The notes: generated from the letters alone by a model not told the origin. A stretch of 64,000 nucleotides of DNA from Trichoplusia ni (GCF_003590095.1 NC_039481.1:1922001-1986000), one strand, 5' to 3'; positions 51,501 to 64,000 are shown, counted from the first letter of the stretch. Numbers and translations are program-made.

Positions 51501-54500
51501 TCTAGGAAGTGTGGAGGTGTAAGGACGGCGCCTACGCATCGATGCTCGCGTGTAACTTGTTCACCCTTCCGCAAAGCTAAGCTTTGAGGCTTCGAACCTG
51601 TTCTGTTGTATTTTGAGACGAATAATGAGAATTGATTTATTTAATAAATGATTGAAAGTGTCGTACAGAGCTTCATGAATCAAGTACCAACAAAACTGTT
51701 TACGAATGGGCAGTTAAAAGATGACAATTATAGGCTTTTATTTCTTGTATAGATCCTAATGACTGAATGATTTTGAGTTTTTGTAAATGTATGAAGGTTG
51801 TTCTGAAATATGTTTTCTATGGTTTGGGTTATCTGAATGACGACAGATACAGATTATAATTTGCTGTTAAAGGTGAAAAGATTTGGAACGCACGGACAAA
51901 TTTCGATTAGTTCGTACAGTGCACTTAGTTGCGAGATAATTTATTTCGATATCTACCGCTGAATATGTGAGGTTTAACGAATAAAAAACACCCAAGACAA
52001 AATCCAAATTTACAGTCAAATCATGTCGAGAAAATTAGATACAATTAAGCAATTAAAGGTAGGTAATAATATAACATAGGTAATTATTGGACGTAACAAC
52101 TTCAATTTCTACAATAATTGTTAGATCGGTATCCTTCGTTCCACAAATAGGAGAATCGTTTAAATATTTTACACGTGTCGTGACATTACACAATGTGGTG
52201 AAATTACATAATTATGAAATAAGTTTTCATACAACAAACTTATAAATTCAGAGTTGAGGCACCTTTAAATTAGTCATAAAATGTACCTTAACGCAAAACA
52301 TTGTGATCCCGTGTCTGATGCACGTATACGACTTTCAATAAAGATGCTTGGCGGAATGTGTTTTTGGGAATATATAGAATCGATACCTATATCAATTAAC
52401 TTGCCGTATGATTGATGTACAACCTGGTGCCAGAGTTTTCAAATCTTTCATACACGCTACAAGAATTTATAGATGTACCGGTATCTTCACTATTCAGGTA
52501 TTACTAAGAGATAATTACTTAGGCATCCCCACATGAACCCGACAAGTTGTTGTGTGCCAGATTTAGAATCTAGGAGCTTTGTAGACAGTCAGTCTGAGCA
52601 GTTTAAGGTCGAATTTGATTTAGCACTTTTGCTTGGAAATTCATAAGTGATTTTAAAGTACACACTATAAAAGTCGATTCAAAACTCCTATTGATCGTCT
52701 GACATGTCAACGCCCTGCCGAATATTGACGTATCTATTTTAACGAAAAGCTTTGCGTATACCGTGTGACGCGGTAATTATTTGAACATAAACATTAGGTT
52801 AAAGTATAATGGTTCTTCCATATTATTTCATATGAACACACCCGATATGACATAAATACGCAATGTATATTTTTAAATATCGAGATATTGATAAGGTTTA
52901 TTGCCACTTTCGATATTTAGTATCTTATTCAGAATAATCATAATCTTTATGTATCATCTAATATTTAAATTTAAAGTTAATTTACTCATTTTTATTTTTA
53001 ATGAAGTCTAGAAATATTTTGCTTATATGTGTAGTGCGAACAAGTTAAAAGAACAAGTATATAACGACGAATAACCTTAATGAAATGTCATTTGATTTTC
53101 CGTTTGCTGTCTTCATTGCAAGTCCAATGAAGCGGCATCACGTAGGCAAAGCAATTGCCATACTGTGGCGTATAATTTGCGTAGGAACGCTCATTAGTAC
53201 TTTGGTTAGCAAATGTGTGAGCCAACAGGTTTCAGCACACGATTAGCAGTCGGCACACTTGCATTCGTTGCATTGCATCGAACCAGGATGAGCACACAGC
53301 TTGATACACGTAGACTTTTAAACAAGGATCTAGACTCTACAACTAGATTTTGTCAACAATTTACACAAGCTAGTTTGGTTCGCTCCTGAGTTGGATTATT
53401 ATTCTCACTGCGTTTTTAATAGCTTTTTTTTCCACTGATTACCTTTAAAAAGCTATTTCTAGTTTACGGTAGGGCGATAGACTCTACATAAACGTACTAC
53501 AAATTTGGTTGCTTTAATAATTCAGAATATCATCTAGGATAGCTTAGTAATGATAGCAATAATTCAGGCGTTATAGATTGACAAGCGATCGTAAGCTAAT
53601 AAAATAAACAATTTTCTATCTACAACTGTCACTCAAAATTACACTTAAACTTCATTAATTTATGAAGCAATTTGTCACAAATCGTGCTCTCAATGTACAG
53701 TAGTCCTTACAGTCAGCAATGCTCGATGCACGATTCCCCGTAATGTATGCAGCCAGTCTTATTCAACTCGTTTGTTTATACGATCGTGACCGATACAGCA
53801 CTGTTGGTGTTTATGATAGCTGCGAACGGTAACGTTATGTTAATGGCCCAGTAAGTCAACTTAAGAGCGAGTATTTGTTTTGAATGGCAGGCTATAGAAC
53901 AAAAATAATGTAGGACTTAGCGTTAAAGCAAAACTGACAGGTGTTTTCCACGAGTGGAAAAATAAGAAGACCGATTGATGTTCTGAATTGATGAAATGAA
54001 ATGAAAATCTGTGTTAGCAGAGACATGGTAAATACACAAGGTGGTAAAACAAAATAAGTTTCTTGGCATATCTCGCCCTCAGTAGGCATTCCAAAATTAA
54101 TAGCTTAAACAAATATTTAAACAACTGGTACAAATCTATTTTCTATTATTGATATACTCTTATATTGTGTAGAAGCACTTTTCTATAACAAAAAAAAAAT
54201 ACATTCGTAAAAAATAGTTTTAAAGACAGTATTTCCAGTTTCTACACGTATAACAAACGGTACCTATGAACACACTTTGATTGTCATCAGTTAATTACAA
54301 TAATGATTTGTACGACTAAACCGTAAACATATCAGATAAATTACCCTGTCTGTTCAGGCAAGTATACATATATTGGAATTACGGGTGTTTACCAAAGGCA
54401 ACCCATTAGAAATTGTGTCGAAGGGAGCTCTTCCCTATACTTCCACTACGTATACAACAGACACCAACCTCACCGTGTTTGACTGACACATTTTTTTGAC

Positions 54501-57500
54501 TGATTTTAGCGTTTTTATCATCGTAATAAATATTAAACTTAACGACTAAGATTTACGCAAATAACTAATTTACTGGCGGATTTGTATCTGATCTCCGGAT
54601 TAAGATGGATACTGTAAACCATATTTAAGTACTTACCTATTATAAATCATTTGATAATCTCTAAAAACCCCCAATATACTGATTATTTATAAAGTAGCCT
54701 GTTGGTCTAGTGGTTAGTAGCCCTAACTGCTATGCTGGAAATAATGAGTTCGATTTCCACCCCGGAAAAATCTTTGTGGGATGAGCACGATGATTTGTTG
54801 TGAGCCTGGGTTTCATTTTCTTATAATATGGGTTTTGAGAAATATTAAAGAATACGTATATTATAAGCTTTGCATAGTTTGACTAGATGGCGTTGTGTGA
54901 AAGTTGTGGAATATTATTATTGTTATTTAGGACATTCTCACATATATATTCTTCTATCATACACCTCAAAATATCAAAACCGGAGGCAAAGACTTACAAA
55001 GAAGCAAAAACAAAGTAAAATTTCTATATACATCCATAAAAGTCGTATCAACCTCCAAGATAAAGTGAAAGGTAATATGAATAAGGTATAATCCAATATT
55101 ATAAAACAGCAACACGGACCACAAGCAATAAAGCCAGTGGGTGTATAATACGTATAATCGATCGACTATGCAAACTGTCAAGGTGACAGATCCACGACCA
55201 TTTAAGTAGACAATTGGCACTACGCGGAAGATTAGTGGCTGGTGACGAATCACGAAGGCCGTTCCGTAATTTGATTGATTAGGAAATTGTTAATTTCACT
55301 ACTTATTTGACGTTAAGTAAATGAATGCGAACAACCAGGTGTTTATTTTATCTCGAGAGAGATAGAGTTTTCGTAGGTCAACACACCCTTGAACATCTTT
55401 TTTTTAGCGTTTTTAGCAAGTGGTAATTATTTTATGAAAATATATTGATGTCTGCAGGGATTTAAACCGTTTGGCTTGGTAGACGAATGAACATACCCAT
55501 AGACTCATTACAAAAATATCAGTCACAGAATTAGCATTTAGTTTTATGTTGTCTGTCACTATTAGGAAAACCAAGTTGCTTAGAAACTTATATTAGACTT
55601 GGTCTTTATACGTTCACATCATAGTATTTTCAAATAAAAAAAAAAACTATATAACGTTATTTAATCAATACTATTTTCTACTATTTCAATTACCTGAACA
55701 TCTTGATATTTTACTATTTAAGTATAACCTATTTGATACCCACTCTTTACGAAAACACGAACATTCTGTGAAGCCTAATAAGTGATTTAGGAAGCCATTT
55801 ACAAAACAGAAATGGTTAAAACAAAACACATTGTTTGTACTTCAGTATTTTCGTAGTAATTACCATTTATTCATTTGGTAGTTAGAGTGGCCTTTAAATA
55901 ATGAAAATTACTTTTTACGTTTTTTTTAATTATTTTTTAGGAATAAGGTTTGGTTACGGATATTATTATAAAACGTAGGCGTTATTAAGCTATTTGCTGT
56001 ATGAACAGGCCGTTTAAATATTCATCTATGTCTAGCAGAGCCGATAATAGTGTGCCCAAAGAAATATTTGAAGGTAATTAAGCTGAGCATTGGTATTCTA
56101 GCCACAATCCCACAACTCTCGCTTTAAGAAGGCATGAGCTCGTTTTTTATAAGAGCTAGTAGGGATATGGATCCAAAATTTAGGTTTATTCAGGTCAAGT
56201 TCCAAGCTTACGAAAATTAATCTAACATATTGCTAAATTGCTGGATGCGAGAAGCCGAAAATCGATCTCAGTGGCGTGCACTTGGAGAGGCCTATGTCCA
56301 GCAGTGGACTGCGATAGGCTGATGATGATGATGATGATGATTGCTAAATACATAATATTGGAACTTTGCAACTACCATTCTCTTCTATACCTTTATCTAT
56401 CTATAGCTTAACTAAAAAGCTACGATAATTATCAGCGTTTAGGTAAGCGAATGCAATGCCCAAAGACGGTGCGCGCGCGCATAGCGGAGGACGCGCCGGT
56501 TGGCCGACACGACTGTGACTCACCAGTCAACGACCTTAAAAATGTAGATTAAGGTAAGCCATTAAAGTTAAACTTGTTTATCATTTATACTCTTAAGTAA
56601 TATTTTAACCAATTTTCAAAGGTAATTTGCAATCGGATGTTAGACCATAAATAGTTCAAAAAGAATGGACAAAGAAAATTCAACAGGATGCTTTATATTG
56701 GTAACTTTGTGTATATTGGTAAGTATTCACAAAATGTTGACATAACTTTGATCTTCACATTAACTTGAAATAAAGGTTTTGTTAATGTGAAACTATCTAT
56801 AAATCAGCTGTCATCGTTACAATCACAAAACGAATCTATTTTTACAACTTTTAAGTTCTACAGATATTTGATAAAACAAATGATTCTTGTCAAGTGAGCG
56901 TATGAAGTCATCGACTGATAAAACTGACTTGTTGAATGCATGTATACAAGTTTGGAGCTCTCATAGCACTTGGGGACTGACGCGTACAATCATTTATATT
57001 CGGCAAACGATTTTCGATAGATCATGACAAACAAACTCAGGGCCACAACCTCTTGACATGATGAGTAATAGAATTGATTTCTATCCGGCAGCGGTAAGTA
57101 TTATTATAAGTAAGCGAAAATGTTGTTTTATGGGCAAAAACAAATCGTCATTTTGACCTTATGAAAGTCAGAAATTGCTGATTGCTCTTGCAATATAATT
57201 TTATAATATTCCCCGACGCCATCTAGTCTCAAAATAAGCTTATTATGAGTACTAGACAGCTGATAAACAGACTTCTATATTTTTAAATACATTATATCGC
57301 ATCGTATCGTTGGGAAATATTTGGTTACTTATGGTTAAATTATCACTTTAGAATAAAATAAACGTGTTCTTTTATAAAGCGGTTTCCACAAACTCTACTT
57401 TATACCTAACTGACCATGAAGACAAAAGCGAAGGCATTAAAGCGTCGGGATAACAACATGAACAATAAACCTTTACAAAGTCTAAGCCTTTGCTGTATTT

Positions 57501-60227
57501 TAGCATCTTACATTCAAGTAATCATCAGAAATAATTACTTTTCACATAGGTACAATATAACAAAATATATTATTACATATATTAGTAGAAACAAGGATAT
57601 TAAAACAAAATGTATCACTTAGTTATATGGCAAAGCTGCATCAAGCTGAAGGATACACATAAACATGGAAGTAATCGTAATTAAAATCTCTTTGAACTAA
57701 CTATTCCGAGAAAACCGATAAAACATAGGTATGTAATATGTACGAGAGCCATTTTTATGTTTAAGTATCACAAGTAAACTGAGGGGCCTATCGCCTTAAC
57801 TTCACGTAATATTATTGCACTTGTTGGAACGGGACAGCACGATGCAGGATGTAGCGGTGTCTCTTTTTAACAACTGGTATTATATTACTCTAGGAAGTTG
57901 TAGTAGGCTTTCAGTATAATTACAATAAAGTAATTTGAAGGCAGACTAGTATTAATCGATAATATTATGTTACGATGATAATAATCTTTTTAATGATGGT
58001 ATCATAAAAAGTTGTGTACTCACGTATAAGTACGCTGATAAATCCGGTAATTATTAAGACTAAGCAGTTTGTAGTGATAGTAAAAACGTAAATATATCCG
58101 TTTAATATTCTAAGTGATAAAAAAATCAATAATTATTACGTAAAACGTTAAGTTTGTTAACATCATGTCAACGTCCTTGCCTACAAAAATATTTTCTGTG
58201 AGTTAGGCAAGAATAGTGATGTAGCTATTTCGTTCTGTCTGCCTAGTAAGTAACTTATGTGAGAATACGAATATAGGTATGTCTTTCTGCGTTGCTTTTT
58301 CCCAAGAGTTTTAGATGATGGCTTACAGACTTAATGGATTTATGTCTAGGTATTATTTTCACAGCTGATACTACCTTTTGACTCACCAAATAATACTGAA
58401 AATTCAAGAAATTGTTTTGTATTAAAACTTTTTGGTACTTTTATGCTATAATCAGAATTTTATGATAATTTGTTTCGCCGATAGATAAGAATAGAGAAGT
58501 TTAGTAAATAATTACTGGCCTCTAAAAACAAATCAATACCTTTCAACGAACACACAAATAATTGAAAACTTTTTATGTACAATTACAATTCTAAGTTTGA
58601 GGCGACCTTGAATAGTTGAAGGTCGGTGTCAGATGGACTTTCCAAATATTTTCCATTTATTCGGAAATCAATAATAGTTAAAGTTGTTTAAAGGAAACGA
58701 ATGACCGGCGAGAAAAATGTTACCCAAAACACAAAAAAATAAAGGTAATAATATTATATTTCTATACCTTCATTTAAGTTAAAATGATTAAGTATATAGA
58801 TGGAACACGGGAATTAAGGGATTGATAAAAAATGATGGAGAAAATTATGAAAGATTGTTTCTTTAATAATTGATTAAATATTTATTTTATTTCAGAGTGG
58901 ATATTGAATGCACTATGGCGTAGGAAGAAATACTCCTTAGTAGGCCCGTCGTTTAACTGAAATCGTCTTCATTTAAATTCATGTAAGAACTGTTTTGAAA
59001 AATTGAATATTTTATAATATGTTCCTCGATAAACATTATTTATTATGTAAACAAGTTAGTTTATAAATATACATTTCCCTCCCATAATATTAAGCTGTCA
59101 TTTTGGTGTATAATTTAAAATAACATTGTGTTCGATTCGTCCTGGGAACGAACACATATGGCGATAATAACAAGTCACAAGGGTATAAGTGAAATCCTTC
59201 AGAATACATGAGGAGTGTTAATAATAAATAAGGTTTTTACCGCGAGCTGTTTTAAAGTTATTTATACGAATAAGTAATATAGCAAGGTTGATGAAAATGT
59301 ACAACAAAGCCGTGTTACATAACATTAATATTATTTTTTGTTGGTGACTTAAATTATATTGTAAAGGAATTGATAGCGAATTACTCTGCGTAGACTATAT
59401 TTCTCTTCTACAACTGATAATTTAAGAGGCAGTGGTAGGCTCTCTAAACGGGAAGTAGATTTTTAAGACTGAGTGCTGGTACAGTATACAAAGATCTGTT
59501 AAAATAATGCAATAATATCGAAAATGAGATAGCCAATCATACTATTCCCGAAGTGTGGTCAAAAAGATTATTTCAATATGATAATGAAAATAAATTAAGA
59601 AAAAAACGAACTAAAAAATGTTCGAAGATCACACTTGCCACCTCAATTTACCGACAAAATGTTGAATAATACGTGAATTCCTGAGAGTTTATCGTTCATA
59701 AAGGTCTGTAGTACATTGTTGTTGTTTGGGCATCCTGTTTAACACGGGGGGAGCGACAGGAAACCGCGAGTTTCTACATAAAAGAACACAAGAGAAGTGT
59801 AACGAGGTTTAAATTTCTAAGAAACGCAGAAAATTGTTGTTGTTTTTGGAATTATTAATTCCCGTGATATACATTTAGCTAAGGAAAGTTTTAAAAAATG
59901 GTGGAAGCTTTTGAAATCTAAAATTGAAAAGATGCATTATAGAGTGTATAAAGAAATCAAGTGAATCTGTCAATTATTCTTCATCATTGAAAGTTTTGTC
60001 TGCCAATACCTAACACCGGTTATTTTTTACTAAAACATTCTCACACAATTGTTGCATGCTTTAGTTACCTTAGAATGTGCGAGTGTCATCCAGCCATTCC
60101 TAATTTCTGCAGGATCAGAGTCGTTCAGAGATATAGAGGAAATGCTTCGAGGTCCCCTCGCCTTCCAATGTTCAGGTTCCCACCAGTGGACATGATCAAG
60201 AGAACGAGAAACACTTCGAGCTTCCAT
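45501..60227 (-). CDS. ZC2HC1C: zinc finger C2HC domain-containing protein 1 family (ZC2HC1C-like)
   Basis: Thirteen coding exons in transcript order: 60227-60069, 51049-50894, 49885-49676, 49339-49262, 48913-48759, 48538-48448, 47908-47858, 47483-47460, 47217-47005, 46275-46107, 45664-45501, plus splice-phase checks at each join; stop TAA 45503-45501. The exons listed number eleven; together they give 489 residues in one frame. Order: Trp-rich N-terminus (HVHWWEPEHW), coiled coil (ARFQQKQMQEREMK), Ser/Pro-rich middle, first C2HC finger (CAVCGRRFAADRIDKHQDIC) followed by KKRKPFDALKHRL, the linker NWRQKHEEFIQAIRAAK, then PPPPPSENPDYVQCP and a second finger (CPHCGRRFNQQAAERHIPKC), both C-x2-C-x11-H-x3-C. 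The linker and both fingers match vertebrate ZC2HC1 proteins closely. The ATG at 60227 is the first Met after an in-frame TGA. Molecular role unknown; the family is conserved in ciliated animals. Confidence 0.9.
47460..47483 (-). CDS. ZC2HC1C: 24-nt microexon of the ZC2HC1 gene
   Basis: TTTCAG|GCTGTACC at the upstream side and CCACAA|GTAGTA downstream bound a 24-nt, phase-0 exon encoding AVPRRHPQ. Because it is a multiple of three and phase 0, skipping it keeps the frame, so it could be a cassette microexon. Its existence rests on splice signals and phase rather than homology. Confidence 0.5.
48183..48260 (+). mobile_element. degenerate SINE-like fragment
   Basis: GGCGGCCGAGTGAGGGGTCC (A-box-like) followed by CTGGGTTCCAGTTCCC (B-box-like). 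Heavily decayed. Confidence 0.3.
54694..54845 (+). mobile_element. second tRNA-derived SINE family
   Basis: A-box-like TTGGTCTAGTGGTTAGTAG, B-box-like GAGTTCGATTTCC, then TTTGTGGGATGAGCACGATGATTTG. The anticodon arm is decayed, so it is not a functional tRNA. A diverged relative sits at 10925-11035 (GAAGGTTCAGTTCCCGG ... TTTGTGATGAGCGCGATCATT). Confidence 0.6.
56275..56341 (+). mobile_element. lepidopteran repeat end with (TGA)n tail
   Basis: AGGCCTATGTCCAGCAGTGG then CTGCGATAGGCTGATGATGA and a run of six ATG/TGA trinucleotides, typical of this family's simple-repeat 3' end. Confidence 0.55.
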
Positions 60228-60447
60228 AGTCCACGATCAAAACTAATCACCACAAGCAAATACAAAACACAATTTTCAAAAATAGACTATATTTCTCGAT
60301 AAGGCGTTTTTTTTTGTTGGAAAATGGTACTGAAATGAATTATTTTTCTCGTTTGAAAGTTCCGTCGAAAAGAATAATATTTGAGGCAGCTTTCCTCCCC
60401 CAATGTCAAAAGCTGAATGAAGTAAGGGTTGTTTGTTTGTCGCGCCG

Positions 60448-60460
60448 GTTGCTAGGCAAC
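60448..60460 (-). promoter_or_regulatory. RFX X-box upstream of ZC2HC1
   Basis: Minus strand reads GTTGCCTAGCAAC, matching the X-box consensus GTNRCC-N(0-3)-RGYAAC at every fixed position with a one-base spacer. It lies 220 bp upstream of the gene's ATG and on its strand. RFX factors bind X-boxes in promoters of ciliary genes; the functional link here is inferred. Confidence 0.65.
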
Positions 60461-60464
60461 GGAG

Positions 60465-60470
60465 CACGTG
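60465..60470. promoter_or_regulatory. palindromic E-box CACGTG
   Basis: CACGTG, four bases from the X-box, in the same moderately GC-rich promoter patch (about 60440-60495). It is a bHLH-type (Myc/Max, USF, clock) consensus. A six-base match alone is weak; its position beside the X-box raises the chance that it matters. Confidence 0.35.
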
Positions 60471-63400
60471 GTAATTCAATGTCACGGCGTCATGAATAAC
60501 TCATGACCTTTGCGGTAGTAGTGTTAACTTGACCCAGTCTGACAAACATAAGTGTGTAGCTTGGTTTAGGACAATACGTCCTTATTCGCAGGAATTAGGG
60601 ATGAAAATCGAATGGACAATTTGGAAAAAACTGAAAGATGAAAATTTGTGTTTTCTTAAATGATCTGGGAAGGTGTTATTTGATTAAGTGCTGTCTGCCA
60701 TTCACATAAGGTTGTTGATATCTCCGGTGCTTACATTTATCCTTATTGTCGGCTTTATTGTTCAGGCAAACAATACTGAGAGCCTCTCAAGTTTCTTGCG
60801 GTCTGCCTGGGGATCGGTTTATGTAGTTCATTGTCATGAACTTTATGAGGTGAGGCATAAGTAATAGATTGGATGCTCACTTCAAACATTGTCTTTGCAT
60901 AACCCCTCATTATCTTTGCTGTAAAATATTTCAATTAACATTTTTTGTCGTTTTTAAAGAGTTTTATGCTTGTGAGCTTTTTTAATTTATTTTCAATATT
61001 GTGTAGCTGTATCCCACAATTTGTTAATTACTTTAAAGATATAATTTTCATTGTTATTATTTTGTATGTTATCAGATGGCCATTTTTAGATAATTGTTTT
61101 GCAAATCTCGTTGCTAGCTCAAGCTGGGGATAGAAAGTTTCTACCAGTATACACACCATTTTAAAACATCATTGATCACTTTCTAACTTTCAGTTTAGAC
61201 CATATTTGATCGCGAATCTAAAAGATCAAACTTTTAACGCTGCATTATCGAATTAAGCTGTTATGACAATTTGGATCTTATTACGTAGGCTTTATGTCTG
61301 ATATTATGATTGTCACCCACGTTAGGTACGCCTGACCATGTATGTGTCAGTACGAAGGTGCCTGAGTCATAGTTCCTTGTAAGGCGGTGCTTCGCTTAGA
61401 CGAGCAACAAGCAAATGACGTCATCACTTTCCTTCTTATTCGTCAACTTGACAAAAAGGTCATCTGATAGAATCAAATATACACTAAGTAGTTGGGAAAT
61501 TATGATAAAAATGTGCACGCAGAATTATGTCTTAAGTCAACAAAGATAACAGTTATAATAGCTAAAATGTAGAGGCAGTTGAATACAACCTCGTTTGCAA
61601 TTTGTAAATGGGAACTTCGTATATGGACATTGCCATAATTTTGCATTGCATTGAAATATTTAATGATGCCGTTCCAAATTGTTACGTGTTTATAAATATG
61701 GTTTATGCTTAATACGTTTGATTAATTTAATAAGGACTACAAGGTTATGAGGTTTATGACTTAACAGATAATAAGAATGGAGAGAGTATTTTAATACAAA
61801 GAAAACCATTTAAGGTCATTAGAGCTTAGTATATATATGCAATTTATATTTCATAACATAATATTATCGACGGTTACAGGCAACCCTTAATACCATACAA
61901 TGTTAGCAATGCAGTCTAAGTTTATAATTGATTGGCGATTACAGAGGCGGTTATGGACTTTGAAGTAGAAGCTATAATAAACTGGGCTGCTGCCGCATTG
62001 CTGAGATTCAGATTGAGCCCTCCTAACATGACCAACCAATAAAATTGCACTTGAAGCTCCCGCAAAATTTGAGACAAAATGGTTCACACGTAGCAACTAT
62101 TGGGTGTTATTTATAAGTGAAACATATACAATTAACTTTTTTACTTTTCTTATCGATACAAGTGATAATCCCCAATCACGTTTGCTACCAGAACTATTCG
62201 TTATTTATCTCCGTCCACCCCTGCAGCAAACAGCCCACACGACTCCTCATTTAGCTGCGCACCGGCTGCCATTGAGCTCAAACGATCTGATCTGACTACA
62301 AAACAGATAAATTATCTAGATTATTGTTCTTAATTATAGACGTCTAGAATAGCGGGATTAGTGAAGGCTGTTAATTGTTCTGTCATGAATTTATTTGATT
62401 TGATTCTGTTAAACACGGACTTGCAGACAAATTGACAACTTATTTGAAATTTTGTTATCTGTTGTTGTCCTTTTAATCTGTAGATATATTGGAAAAAGAT
62501 AGCAATGCTTTAATTTTCACATTCAAGATACACTTTGAATTATTTACTCCGTAAGGATCATAACTTTTCGCCGTAAGAGGTAAATAGGTTTTTTTGTGGT
62601 GAAGAAGCAAGAATAAACTTTTATACTGCTAAAAATTTAACTATTTACATTTACAAATAAATTATGATGGCAAACGCTCTAAAGCTGGTACTTAATATAT
62701 TTTTATTTGACATCACTGCATTGCCTTTCACTTTTTTTTACGAGGTACACGAAAAAATACAGTCCAATATTTTTTGAAAATCTATCTGATGGGATACACA
62801 GTTTTTTTTTTGTCAAATACCCTATTAATGAAGCTCTTGCGTCAGTAGTCTCTAGTAGTACTCTAGCGTCTGTACCTAAATATATTTTATTTCACTGAAT
62901 CAACTGGAGACATGTCACTCGTCTCGTACTCTCGTCCTTCGTTCTTTAGAAAATGTCACGTTATATGTAACTAACAAGTATTACACCTAATTCCTCGTGC
63001 GTGGGCGGCCACACAGCTCCCAATACGGACTCAATTGAATAACGATATTGTTCATATATAAATACATTTATCTTGCTCAACCCAATTAGATAGAATAAGA
63101 TAAGACAGTTACTGTCGCTTTGTTTAAGGATACGTACGATTTTAATTAACTTTAGCGCCAGCAAAAAGTTTTGTATTGCTTTCTAATTTTGAATTTATTG
63201 CAATATATATTTGTTTCAACAGAAATTCGTTCTGCGGGATTTGTAAAACTATACCATTATAGGCGCTAGCCAAGAACGCTTGTTCTGAGTCTGGCTGTCT
63301 TGGTAAGAGACTTTATTGTTTTTGAAAACCTCACTACACAAGGATTAAATTTATCAGCGCGAGATCTTTTTTTTCTCAATTGGAAAAGAGTTGACTCAAA

Positions 63401-64000
63401 TAGTTTGAGGAGGCACTACTTACATTGTTTTTTTTTGTTCAAGGTAAAATAGTTTGGTGGCAATGGATTGGCGGCAATACCTATGTTGTTTATTCAAAGG
63501 TAACCGTTGCAAAACGAACAACAGTCATCAGATAGTTAAAAGCCATTTCCTTTGATGAAACCTCCCGTCACTGCGTGGTCGATTCTCATCAAGATTGAAA
63601 CTTTGATAAGGCTCACCATTTGTCATAACTACAAATGTGAATTTGAATACTTAGTAAAGGAACATTTACGCTAAAAAACTTAAGTCTTTAAAAAACTTCT
63701 AAACTAAACTTGATGAAAAGGTTATGGAAACAAATTTAAGCTATTTCACTTTAAATGAAAAAAAAAACCATTTTATTTAGTTTTTTTTTCAATTCCTTCC
63801 TGCAGTCCGAAAATCTGAGGTAACTCAGGCTTTTTTTGAAGTCGATTAAAAGCAGCTTGCTAGGAAAATTTGCGTTTAATGACTGTGCCTACTAATACAG
63901 ATAAGCCAATAGTGAAATGAATTTTATTTAATTCATGATTTAAGTATACTCAGGTTGTACTTACTACAATTAGACATAGCTCATTCCAACTAACTACATC

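Larger units (their letters stand above)
51050..60068. other. ZC2HC1 intron 1 (9 kb)
   Basis: Large first intron holding a SINE (54694-54845), a retroelement end (56275-56341), a palindromic repeat-like copy at about 57826-57870 and a GC-rich patch at 56467-56530. I found no additional in-frame ZC2HC1 exon; the flanking exons are both phase 0. Confidence 0.5.
60228..64000. other. ZC2HC1 upstream region, no gene seen
   Basis: Promoter at the left (X-box, E-box), then AT-rich DNA with an AP-1 consensus (TGAGTCA 61363-61369) and a perfect CRE (TGACGTCA 61416-61423), and a less AT-rich patch at about 62160-62300. ORFs are short and show no protein-like composition. Confidence 0.45.

Noticed and set aside
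54701..54770. tRNA gene at 54.7 kb
   Set aside because: The anticodon arm is decayed and the 3' side continues into a SINE body shared with 10.9 kb.
57416..57622. 68-codon ORF in ZC2HC1 intron 1
   Set aside because: Low-complexity Asn/Ile/Lys composition typical of AT-rich noncoding DNA.
1..64000. CRISPR arrays, operons, prophage or defence systems
   Set aside because: The window is eukaryotic with spliced genes; no regularly spaced repeats of CRISPR type and no bacterial gene signatures were seen.

Overview
This is an animal nuclear genome segment, almost certainly from a moth or butterfly. The evidence is AT-rich introns and intergenic DNA carrying typical lepidopteran interspersed repeats (elements with a 'gcctatgcccagcagtggga' type end, a Helitron with CTAG terminus, tRNA-derived SINEs, RTE-like 3' ends), and short, GC-rich exons with clean GT-AG splice sites. 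Most genes are split, so exons were joined by protein homology and splice phase. Every multi-exon model below keeps an open frame across all junctions.

Layout: (1) about 1-23,000 and perhaps to 28,000, plus strand: eighteen 3' exons (870 codons before the stop) of a PACS-family sorting adaptor, first exon(s) off the left edge, followed by an AT-rich 3' UTR/intergenic zone. (2) 28,444-29,452, minus strand: a two-exon, 267-residue homologue of the actin maturation protease ACTMAP (C19orf54). (3) 30,674-43,843, plus strand: the complete CD98 heavy chain (SLC3A2/4F2hc), twelve coding exons, 612 residues. (4) 31,422-32,375, plus strand: a Myb/SANT-like DNA-binding protein gene nested in CD98hc intron 1. 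(5) 44,832-45,017, minus strand: a 61-residue single-pass membrane micro-protein ORF. (6) 45,501-60,227, minus strand: an almost certainly complete thirteen-exon ZC2HC1-family gene (489 residues, two C2HC zinc fingers) with a 9-kb first intron and an RFX X-box about 220 bp upstream of its ATG. (7) 60,228-64,000: promoter-side, gene-free sequence.

The neighbours do not form a pathway: they concern membrane-protein sorting (PACS), actin N-terminal processing (ACTMAP), amino-acid transporter assembly (CD98hc), DNA binding (SANT gene) and a probable cilium- or sperm-related zinc-finger protein (ZC2HC1). Gene ends are compact: PACS and ACTMAP converge, ACTMAP and CD98hc diverge from a 1.2-kb interval, and CD98hc converges on the micro-ORF/ZC2HC1 strand. 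I see no prokaryotic, viral, CRISPR or rRNA features, and no functional tRNA gene. The most useful leads are the X-box, the nested SANT gene, a possible alternative CD98hc first exon, the micro-ORF apparently sharing the ZC2HC1 3' end, and several families of palindromic repeats.
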